This document shows positions 1-12,000 of a stretch of DNA of 64,000 bases, in pieces. Made by a program: the position numbers and the translations under genes. The DNA comes from Scolanthus callimorphus (taxonomy: Eukaryota > Cnidaria > Anthozoa > Actiniaria > Edwardsiidae), in NCBI GenBank assembly GCA_033964015.1, contig JAWWUD010000108.1, positions 62,001-126,000 of the forward strand. The letters are read 5' to 3'. The notes beneath the pieces are model-generated. The model worked only from the letters and a program-made list of their open reading frames with translations. It was not told where the DNA came from and ran no database searches. Each line of letters opens with the position of its first letter. Within the stretch, counting starts at the first letter, position 1.

Positions 1-3000
1 TTGGGTCACGTGACCCAGTTAGTGGAAGTGGCCTATTGGGATGTAACGCTTATTATTCTTATTTACTGCTTTTTTGTTTTTTTACCTGTTCATAGAGAGT
101 CTGGACGCTGTCTCGATCTTGCGTTAGTGTTTTGACGTTGTTCTGAATCTGCAAAGGAAACGTGCTGTAAAAATACAATGTTGAATGCTGTAGCGTCCAC
201 GTGAAGGCATTGGGTTTCCAAGGAAACAAGAGAGTGACAGAACCCTTAACCATTTTATTTGTTTACCTCCGTCAGATGCTTCTCGAACTTTTCCACCATG
301 GCCTGCAGTTCGTCTCTTTCCCGCCTCAGGCGATTGACTTCACTAGCGCTAGAGTCCTACAAGGTGCAAAAACAATGGTTACTAGAGAGAACATCAAATA
401 ACGAAATGTTATAACAACACTACGCCACCATACATGATGGTGTTGAAAGCATGCATTGGGCAGTTAGAAAAGGCGCAACTCCTCTATCAAGGAACTTTAA
501 TGAGTTTTCAAGAATTGCTGGACCTCTGTGGCAATTCCAGGGCTGCTGCCTGATCGCTGGAAAATTTGAAGAAACCCCGAAGAAATTCCTAGTTAACACA
601 ATGTGGATCTTCCAGGGTTGAAAAAAAAGACCCCTTGTGGAAATTCCAGGTTCACTGAACAAAGACTTCTGTGGGAATCTCAGGGCCATAAACAAAGCTC
701 TCTGTGAAATTCCAGGTTCCTTGATAGGGGGATGGGGGGGGGGGTAACAAAAATTAAATGGACAATCCCATTTGGTGAAGTCCCCCACCAAAAACCGGAC
801 ACATTCAATTACAATTGTATCGGTGAGAACGCTGCTACAAAAAGAAATCACGGAATTAATTTGTGGCAGGCATTGTCGCTAAATGGCTTCCATGAAAAAA
901 GAAAAGCCGGTCTTGAGGTTTTTTCAATCCAGTTCTCAATTACAAAGCTACAAAATAATAATCAATTTGAGAAATTGTTGGAGCTCTATACGATATGTGG
1001 CGCTTACCCTATCTCTGGTGGGAGGTGACCTTATTGTACTCTTATTCCGTAGGAGCTCGCACTCCCGTTTGTAGAAATCTCTCTCCTCTTCCATTAGCTG
1101 TAACATGCTTTCTAGATGGGCTTGAGACTAAAACGCAAGATCAACATTTGTTCAACATTTGTGAATCAGATTTAATAATAATAATAATAATATATTTTTA
1201 TAGCGCCATTTCTTTAAGAATCCAATGGCGCTTCCACCCATTTACAAAGATTTGACTTAATTCTTGGTGTTCACCTCCGGAGACATTTGATGTTGAGCTA
1301 GTTATTTCGAACAAAAAAACAATATTTTGATAGAGAACTATATCCTCAATAGTTTTGCCAAGTTTTAACTGGGTATCTTATATTGCACTGAATACATTGA
1401 ATGTAAATTTTAAATAGAAACTGAATTTGTGGCCCGAGAAGTTACGAGAATTCTATCTAAAGACTAACCTTCCCAGCTTTGCCCTTCAGTTTGCCTTTCT
1501 TGGCGGATGGCGGTGAAGACGCCTGTAGCCTCTTTCTCATCATATCTTGTAGCGAGTCGCATTCACTCTTATAGTAATCCCTCTCTTTCTCTAAAGTCTT
1601 GATGAGTTTGTCTACTCGAGACGGAGACTAAAACAAAGAAAAACCATCGGACGGGTTATTTTTTCACCCGGCTCAATAACCCCTCGTTATTATTCTTGCA
1701 ACGTCTCATAAAATAGAAACACGAGTTTCAGTTTGTCTAACGAAAGGGCGACTAAAACAAATAATAAAACCATGGTTCGTTACGAAAAAATATAGGCCGG
1801 ACTGTAAAACAGAATTAATTTCTATCGAAATGCTTACAAAGAAAATTCAAATGTAGACGTTTTTTTGTTGAAAATGCATATGAAAGCAACGGTTTCTGAA
1901 CGATGAAAACTTTTCACGAAGTGAATTCGGTGATCGGCAACGAATTGGGGCGGGCCAACTCGGGCTTAATCGGGGCATAGACCGATTCGTCTAATTTTTT
2001 ATTTGTCTGATTGGAAAACATTTTGAACCAATGAAACATCTCTCTGAAAGTAGTCAAATTGCCATGTTTGGGGTTTATAGCCTGTTTAGGAGCGAAGTTA
2101 TGAGCCCGCAATTTTTAACAGGCGTTTATATGGCTAAGATTAAACCGAACAGTCATACAAACCTCTGTAAAATTTCGAGATTTCATTTACCCTGTAAATT
2201 TTCTTCTGAGGAAGATACGAACTTCAAATGTTTCATGTTGACTAGTTTTAAAGGTTTCTTCCATCAGTTCAAAAAGCTTTCCAATCAGACAAGTAAATCA
2301 ACTACCTCAAATTACGTCTGTTGTATCATAACAGATTTTTTTAGTGTCAGGCCGATTTTTTTTTCGGGAAAATCAAACGCGTCGCGACTCAAAGTAAAGT
2401 CGACCCGTCAAGCAGGTGTAAATCAGCCAAAACGCTGATAAAACAGCTCTTCCCCTAGAACCACTGGTCTCCCTGTGGTCGCTTGGGATTTGTTTATGCG
2501 ATCGCTGGCTCAAGTAATTTGATTCCTCGCTTCATTAGGCATACCGCGTCCTGTTTGGGCAAACACGAACCATCGCGGCGAATGTGAAGGAATTCAGTTA
2601 GATTCATAGCAATTTAGAACATTTCAAGGTAGGTTCTAAGAATATTAGGTGTTTCACAAAGATTTCGTTAAAGTTTTGAGGAATGGTTAAAACAATGTCC
2701 AAAAACAACGACATTTTGGCTTCGAATTAATTTGAAATGAACATTCAACATCAAACAACTGTTGAATCGAAACCGGCATTACTAACTGTTCGGTTTAATC
2801 TTACTTAGACAAATTGAAATTCGCTTAGAGATTAAGATTAATTACAGTCAACAGAGAACGGTGTAGCGAAAATATTCTGCTGAGAAGAAACCCAATTTGT
2901 TGGGAAGAAACGCGCGTGTTCAAAACACGTGAACAGGAAACCGCTTTGGGATATTTTGCCAAGCCAAAGGAATGTTGATAAATTGGAATTCGGGTGTCTA

Positions 3001-6000
3001 GAAACCGAAGACCAAAGACCGAAGACCAAAGACCCAAAAGGGATGACCCAAAAGCGATGACCCAAAAGCGATGACCCAAAAGCGATGACCCAAAAACGAT
3101 GACCCCTAAAATAATTAACTGGCTTACCATGTACCAATACTGCACTCTATTCATTGAGTGTACAAATCACGTTGTAGCTTGGGAACTAGTAGTTTCCACA
3201 GGGCACCCGGAAATGACGGAAAAATAACATCAAAGTTCTCTCTCCAGGGGAGATATCTCGACAGGGCTTCGGATCTAGACTTGGCTGCGACATTTTGTTT
3301 GGCCTGAACTCGCGTTCTGATTCGTTACCTGCCATTACGCGAGCAAGTGCAAAACGGGTCATACAGGTTTTGATCACGCAAGGAAATTTCCTGTTTATAC
3401 GTGATTGTATTGTCATTACCGTCATAAAGATCTTCTTATGCTTTAAAGTGAGGAAATGCTACACCAGGACGAGCCGCGCAATGTAAAGAATCAAACGTTC
3501 CTCTTCACTATTGATTACATCCTTGTAACATTACTTCTGTACAATTTCCTAAACCAGGATTACTAGTAGTTTTAGACGTTTTGGCGGTTTTGGCGTGCCT
3601 GTCAATCAAACTATTTTTCTCGCTTTTTCTAGACAACTGGCCTAGCTTACGGTACCCTGGGGACCAAAGGAACTCGAACCTCGGCCTCTGGTTTCCAGGG
3701 TAAGCTTATGGTCGGCTAAGACTCAAATTAGACCCGAGAGTTTGATTGACGGAAGCCATAACGCCATTGTAAAACGCGAGAGTTCGCAGAATACTCAAAA
3801 CAGCTGTAACGTCACTCAAGTTCTGACTAGGTGTAGTGGTTTGAGAGACGGGACCTCTGTCAACCGAAAGACGTGCACTGATACCTCGGCTCGGTGACCA
3901 AGCTGAAGCACTTTCTTGTTTCGTGGTTTCTAACCCCATCCTCATATTGTGAGGATTAATACTCCCTCTTTAACACTCTACTTACCAATGTGAGAATAAA
4001 ACATACACTTGCGCTTGTTTTTTAGAGGAGACTTTATTGAAATACATTATCACATAGCACCTTCATGAAGGGGTATATCCCAAATACAATATCTCATATT
4101 AACGTTTTTTCGTTTGGGAGAAACTTTCTTACAACGGTTATAACAACGTAACAAAACGTAACAAAAAACCTAAGCTACAGTAGGCTTTAAATATCTGATC
4201 AATGAGTTCAATTCCTTAAAGCTATAATCATATAGAAGTATTAAGTTTGCTAATGCCCAGCTTTACTGAAACATCAGCGGCGTAGCCAAGAAATTCTGAA
4301 GGGGGCGGGGCCGGATAGTTAAAACATGGGACGAAAATATTCAAATTTCCTCCAGCAAATACAGTAAATGTATGGGAAAATCTCCCGAGAAAGGGGCGGC
4401 CCCGGACCCCCTGGCTACGCCCCTGAACATAAAACATAAACTGAAACTCGTAGAAGAAACCGTATCCTCAAAGGGATGACAACAGTTGTTTGTGTGAATC
4501 CTTCAATCTTTGCTGGACTTCTGCAGTGGTTTCTAAATAATTGGAATCGAAATATGGAAATCTCGATCTGATGCACTTACTGTGTACGCAGTAGAACCTT
4601 GTTGTGTATCTACAGGATGGTACCTTGTGACTACTGTTGTTTGGGTCAGGGTATAACCACTTCTCCTCGTGTGATAGTGCAATATCAAATGGTATGACTG
4701 TTGTGCGCCGGGGAAATTCCTTCCCACACTGCTTACAAGCTATGGCTTTTGGTTCGTCAGACAGGAAGATAACTTTAAGGGGCCTATTGTTGTGGTGGAT
4801 TTCGCTGAACGGATTTCCTGCCGCATCTAAACGCCTCGGAGGTCGCCAGTGATTCTTGTTGGATGCCCCTTTCTTTCCGGCGGCACTTTTGGCCGGAACC
4901 ACCAATCCAGATTTATTTGCCTTGTGCGGAGCCGAAGATCTCACCACATAATCTGCGTGTTGGGATAAAATATCAGCCAGTAGCGCGACGCAAAGACTGT
5001 GCTTGCACAGGTGTTGGTATTTGTAACAAGGACAATTGCACACTACATGGTCTCGATAAACAGCACACTCGAACATTCCTCCTTTGCAAGAGGACGAAGC
5101 CACGAGATATTTAACGGGAGATTTTGCCAAACTCGGCTTTCTCTGAACTGTTTTGGGATCATTGAGAAGTTGTTCTGCTCCGGTAACTATAGTCCTAATC
5201 AGTCCATCTGAGAGAGAAGTCTGACTGAGAACGCTTACCACATCTTTCGGTATCTCTTTGAATTCTGAGCTGTTTGTTGGATCTTTATCGGTAATTTTAT
5301 TAATGGTCTTCCCTTGAGCCAGTTCCCCCATGCTTAACTGGTTAAACATCTTAATATAATGCGATCTCTCTGCCTCCGTCCACTCAAACCACTCATCTGG
5401 CGCAATCTCCAGGTAACTTGCATCGTACGAAAGCTCGTAGTCATCGCTCATGCCACAGACAGCTTTGCCTAGTTCCAACTGTTGCTGTCTGTCGACTTCC
5501 TCCCAAATATCCCTTACGAACTCCATTTACTCAAATTGTCTTTACTTTTGCCCCTTTTGGTGATCGCTTCCTTTTGCCTTGTCAATTTATTATTCACGCT
5601 CTCGGCCATATTGGTGTAACACCGCAAAGGATTCCCATTGGCGTCATTGGGTATGCCAGCCTTTTTCCTCGCCGTTGCGATCATCGAGCGCTTCATCATA
5701 CCCCTGTTTTGTTTAAGTAGGACCAGAAAACTGGTTCCTTACCAGTCAGTCGCCTTTCTTCCTTGTTGATATCTTCTTTAATTGCACGAAGGCGTGCCTT
5801 TAAATCTTTTTTGTCCTTTGCCTCCAAAAGAGAATCGCTATCATTTCCAAATACTTTATCAAGGAAATACTTTTGTTCTTGCTGTTTTGCTATCCCTGCG
5901 CTTTTCAGTTTCGATTTATTGTTCTGACGAAAATGATTGAAACATCTAAGACCAGTGGCCTTCACCGCGGTTTCCCCTACAGATTCATGAAGAGGTGTTT

Positions 6001-9000
6001 CCCCATCTGTAATAAACCCTCGCGCTTCTTTGCCAGCTTGGGACAGCTATTAGATAAAGCAGACACAATTTTTTTATAAGCTTGCTTTGTCTTACTGTAA
6101 TGTATTGCTGTAGGTCCGACAAAGACTGGAGGTTGTCCGGTTCTTTTGGACCTCAACATCAGATGGTGGTAAGAAAAGGGCGTGACCTCGAACTTCCCAA
6201 AGTTAAATGTAGGGTCCACGCAAAAGGGGCGGCTTGGATCAGAACAGCAAAAGCGTTCGATGTCTTTGGTCATGTGTGGTTTACCAAGTACCCACAAATC
6301 TTCTGGGACGTCATGGTGCTCAAGCAGCAACGGTTCGTCTTGGTTTTTGGCATACAAAAGTAATTCATCAACAGGATCACTGATTGATTTCATGCCTTTT
6401 TTCATGTCGTACACTTGCTGCTTCGATCTGGGAAGCTGCCCCGGTTGCTGAGCCCCTAATATCCCTCCAGAGGCATTTGAGACGTTAGCAAAAGCTACAG
6501 AAGAGGAGCTTTCCTTGACAGCTGCTTTCACAGCTTCTAGAGTGCTTTTCTGGTTTGGATAAAAGGGCCGTTTGCCATACTTTCTATTTCCATGGGGTTT
6601 TACTTTGAAGTCCATCTCAACGTCGCTATGGTCATCCAAATAATATTGTAATAAGCATGTTTCATGAAGTATTTTTTCGTTAGCATCAAATAAATAAAAG
6701 ATGGCACGACCCAGTCCGAATGAGTTCTTTCTTGAATTTATATTAATGTACATTTGTGTGCTACTGGTTAGAGGGACTTTCTTCTTTTCGACAATCTCGA
6801 TGTCGTCATCTAAAATATCTACAGTCCAATTGCCTGTGCGTAGCCCTGTTTCGTACACACCGTTCATGTCACTCTTGATGTCGTCACGGTGTCGCAATTT
6901 ACTGACATCGACCAGAAAGGCCATGTTACTTCTGACTTTCAGAGGAGTCTTACTGCACTTTTGTGTATCGCTGTTGTCTAACAAAATGCGCGTTGCCTCT
7001 CGCACGGTGTAACGTGTCGTCTTCCCCCTTTGTAGTATTGGGAGGTCAGGGTCACTGTTGTACCTAGCATCGGTAACTAAATCTCCATTTTCCTACGAAA
7101 AAAATATTTCATGATTAAATAGTCATACACTAAGACTGTAACCCTGCATGGGAAAACGTATCAACCAAAGCGTTAGGCGGTCAGAGCGTTAGGTTAGGTA
7201 TCAAAGTCGTGAAATTGTTAGGCCCAGCTAAGACAGATAGTTACTGAATTCGCCAAACGGTTTAATAAAAATTCTAATATTCCAAATTTCAAAAAGTGAT
7301 ATTCAGGACCTTTGATTTCAAAGCCGAGTCAGGAAAAACATTTTCGTTTGTAATATAAACTTGCGAAGGTGAAGCTCTTTCATCGCTAAAATAATTCCCG
7401 TACAACTTTGGAGAAAACCGCGCAACTTCTTTTTGCAACATCTAAAGGTCATGTCAAACTAAGCATTTTTCTTGCAACTCGCAACGCATCAATGACAAAT
7501 TAGTTGCCACGGGATGTCACACAATCGCAACGTTTTTTTTTTGCAACAAGCAATACGTCCGCGACAAAATGATTAAGTGCAGCGACTTATCCAAGTAAAA
7601 ACATGAAAATGGTGTGCGCTGGTTTGCTGTGATCTGGAAATTTACACCGATTCACACAACGTTGCAGGATTAAACGCACTAAAACCACACATCATAAATT
7701 GTTTAGGTGGTCCCGCACGTTCACTTCGAATGTTTTACCTGCTTTCCTGCTAGCTCTGCCCTCGTTGTCCTTGCCTCGGATAACTCATCGCTGTCATCAC
7801 TAGAACTGCCGTCACAATCACTTACATCGCTCTGCCCTTCCGTTGCTATTACCGGGAACTGCTTTCGGGACTGGAGGATTCAAAGTTGAATGAAATCATA
7901 TGACAATTGGAAAAATCTCCACTTTTAATATTGGTATGGCAACTTTTACAATTCTTATTCAAACGTTTCCCTATCCATTTTTAGCAACGCGTAAAACGAG
8001 CTAGTACGTTGTTTTTGTGTACGGGGGAAAGAGGGGGGGGGGGGGGTAGTAGGTTGTGCACGGGGGGGGGGGGGGAGGTAAGAAATCATGTACCACCAAA
8101 GTGTGTTTGTGTGTGTGCATGAAAATTTGTCAAAATGTGCGGGCTGGGGGAGTCGAGGCGCTTCCGCGGTCTGTGTTGGGGAGTCGACCCACAGAGACCA
8201 CAAAAATAGAATCATTTGGAGCGACACATGACACTGTCCATCATCATGAAACAGCGGAATCCGCGACCGTTCACAATTTTCCCGCACCTTTATTTGCGCA
8301 TCGCTTCCGGCTTGCTCTGCCATCATTGACCTCAATTCTGGTAGCTCGTCGCTATAACTTCCGTCACCATCACTTACACTCGGCTGCTCCATTTCTAGTA
8401 CGGGAAATTCCTTTCGAGGCTGGAGAATTCAAAATTGAATAGGGTTTCCATATAGTTTTATCTGCGAGCGTTTGTGGGCGCGCATATCCAAGGTAGTTTG
8501 CATTTTATGCATTCGCTTGCCGCAAGGTTACTGATGTATATAGATTTAGGCAAAAGTAGTGCTGCCAGTCAGTTTTATGCCATTTTTAAAGCCTGACGCC
8601 ATCGTTGACGCAGAAATGAATTCTTCATGCATGGATGACGTCACATCACGTGACCACTTTATTTCGCTCCTTTGTTGACCTGAAGAATTGTCAGAGATTC
8701 CCCCTTTATGACGTTTTTTTCTAATTGATCCGTCTTTAAGACGGATCTCCTTTATCTCCTGAAGGAAAAGTCGCGTGTCCTTACGTTATCAATGACGTCA
8801 TCAACTAGCCATCATGTCAGTGACGTTTTAAAATGAACTCCATAGGATACTGTAAACGTTATACTCGCGTGCAAACAATGGTAACAGCCGCAAACAAGGC
8901 ACTATGGCGGCAATCTATTGAAAATTAAATAGCCCATGGACTAACCCATTTATTGAACAGTTACCACCCGTGACGCCAGTGGAAAGGTTTGTAAAAGGAC

Positions 9001-12000
9001 ACTTGGTGGGGGTCCGCCTACAGGAATTACCTTCTTTCTAGCTTGTTTGAGCGCCCTTTTTAACTTGATTGGATCGATTTTAGTCGCTTCATCATCTGAA
9101 CTGTCGATAGATATACACGGCGCCTTTTTCGCCCTTTTGTAGCCCATTTCGTTAGAAGAACGCTGGAACAGTGCAATTATTAAATAAATTTTTTTTTTTG
9201 GTTTTCAAACATTTAAATATTATCGAATTATCGAATGTATTTACCTTTTCATTTGAAGGTTTGCCCTTCTCAGGGAAGGTGACCTCTTCATCCGAACTCA
9301 GGACAACAACAGTAGGTGTCTGAAATTCAAAATCGAATCTAAGCTATACACAATTTAATATCCGGTTATTATTACTGTGACAGACCGGATTTCGTGAAAT
9401 AAAGCCGTGAATAAAAATCGCATCAGTGAAGTGATGCGATATCACTTCACGGCAAGAATAAAATGCAACTTTTCGTTATCTTTTTGCTATTTTATCTGAC
9501 TCAGGGTATATAATAAACAAATCTCGAAGATTCGCTCGTTCGCACTATGACACGAAAACGTGGAATAAAAAACGATATCAAGCTCTTACAATGTAATAAT
9601 CTCTATTTATTTTCGATAGAATTCCACTATCCTATTGATGCGAAAATGACACTAACCTTTCTGGGAATCTCTTTCACAATGGAAATGTCCAGGGGGTCCA
9701 AAATTTGTCCCTTCCATAAGGTGGCTCCCGGACAGTATTCTTCCAGATCATCCCATAACTCGAATTGCGCAGTTGATGATTTTCTCTGTAACAGAAACGT
9801 CAGACAAGTAGTCAGCCATTTTCTTCGAGAAATAAACCCGGTATGTTCGTATTCTCGGTCTGCATAAATGCATCGATTACCTTTCTTTTGGCCAAGTTTT
9901 CTGGCGAAGAGCGTCCTGATGTTTTTGCCGAGTTTTCTGGCGATGAGCGTCCTGACGTTTTTGCCGAGTTTTCTGGCGATGAGCGTCCTGACGTTTTTGC
10001 CGAGTTTTCTGGCGATGAGCGTCCTGACGTTTTTGCCGAGTTTTCTGGCGATGAGCGTGCTGACGTTTTTGCCGAGTTTTCTGGCGATGAGCGTCCTGAC
10101 GTTTTTGCAGAGTTTTCTGGCGATGAGCGTCCTGACGTTTTTGCCGAGTTTCCTGGCGATGAGCGTCCTGATGTTTTTGTCATTCTAAATCAGAAAAATA
10201 AAACTTCCTTTTAAGCGCTGAACAAATTCCAAATTTTTTACACATTAACGTCCGATGACATAATATAATCAGTGACGTCAGGTCACGTAACAATGACATT
10301 GTTAGATCAAGGATAACCACAGAGTACTCAAGTGTGACGTCATTTGAAAAATCTTGAATTTCCTATTTTAGCCCACGAATAATGAAAGACAAAGTGGAAA
10401 GAGAATCTGATGCAAAAAATGAGGCAAATCGGTTGAAACGCGACCGAGATATGGCCAGCTGAATACATAATGTTCTTTAACAAGTCACTGTATTTTAGAC
10501 TGCGTTCAAAACTTTATGAACGCAACCAAAATACAGTGATTTCTTAAAGAAAATTATGTATTCAGGAGGCCATATCTCGGTCTCATTGCAACCGATTCGC
10601 CTCATTTTTGGTGTGTAGCATTCATTTATTATGCCCTTTCAAAATCCAAGGACAAACATTGCTAAATCGAAAATTTGTTTTTTGTGACGTCATCACTTGA
10701 GTACTCTATTGTCGGAACAAACAGCCAATTTATTAACTATTAATTTAGGTTTTATCGCCGTTTTTTTTTCAGGTTGAAAGCAAATAAACTAAAAGAAGAA
10801 CTTATGTGCAAAATTCTCCACTGTCTACAATTTTTCCACATGGAATAGCAAGAAACATCAGCACGCAAACACGTTTCAGAGATAGACTTATTTTGGAACT
10901 AAAAAGAACGTGCATTTTGTTGTCTGTGTTTTCGAGTTGCTTTCATTCCCGGTGATGAAAAAAAAAAACTTTTTCCAGGGATGTAACCGAAGCCCCCAAA
11001 TATATGGGCTATTTCAAAAGGAGCTTGTGCCGCCCCTCCCTTAGCCTCCCCCTCCCCCTTTGGAAAAATTCTGGCTACGCCGGTGTTTCCAAACGTAAAG
11101 GAATACACAAAAGGCACTTACCCTTTGCAGGACTGAGATTTCTCTCATAGACAAAAGTTTGCTAAAGATTTTAATAATATAGATAGATATAATTAATTGT
11201 ATTCGGTCTGATATAGAGCTGCGAATGGAATCGAGCGCCAAACTTAAAATGAAATTAATTTCCGGGTATGTGCAATAATTATCAATAATTTGAGCAGTAA
11301 TTTAGATCTTAACCTCCTTCCACTCCTGTAGTCAGACCTAGCAAAATATGAATCTAACCCCCTCTCCCCTCCCCACACCCTACACTTTGATTTGCCTCCA
11401 GTCCCCCATTAATCTAAGTAGACCCCCCTTTAAGATATGAAGATAATTAATTCACAGTCCCTGTCCCCCCCCATATTTTTGGGGCGGGGGTGCTCGTCGG
11501 GAACTTTCGTTCTTACCCCTAAAAGGTACCAAACATGGCGTCGCTTAGCTGATCTTGACCCCTAAAAGGTACCAAACATGGCGTCGCTCAGTTGATTTTC
11601 CCTCGTAATTTTCTCGCGTATTTTTACGAGGGAAAATACGTCTGAAATTCAGGCTACCAACAACTGTGATTTGCTAAAACGGACCTCTAACAGGTACCTA
11701 TCGAGGAAAAATTACACGTTTTCGAATTTTACCCCTAAAAGGTACCAGAGGCCTGATTTTAAACCCTAAAAGGTACGACGAGCACCCACGCCCCAAAAAT
11801 ATGAGAGTTCCCCCCCCCTCCCCCGGGTCCCTGTCTCCTATGCCGTTTTTTATATACTATTTTGTATATAGTGTAAATAAACCGTAATTTCGGCGCCCGC
11901 GTAGCTGAGCCCCATAGCTACATGCAGGAACAAGGAAACAAAACAAAATTGTATATGCATTCGACCTGTTGTTCTGTTATGGACTTCAGGTTTGTCTGGT

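Noticed and set aside
3655..3700. tRNA or SINE B-box-like ggttcgagttcc on the minus strand
   Set aside because: No matching A box, stem pairing or anticodon loop found; a single short motif is not enough.
5518..6030. Programmed ribosomal frameshifting in the MULE gene
   Set aside because: Three shifts of the same kind without a consistent slippery site or shared downstream structure; missing bases explain them more simply.
9843..10214. Plus-strand open frames across the 36-bp repeat
   Set aside because: They exist only because the repeat unit lacks stops. No splice partners or start context; the minus-strand reading joins neighbouring exons in phase.
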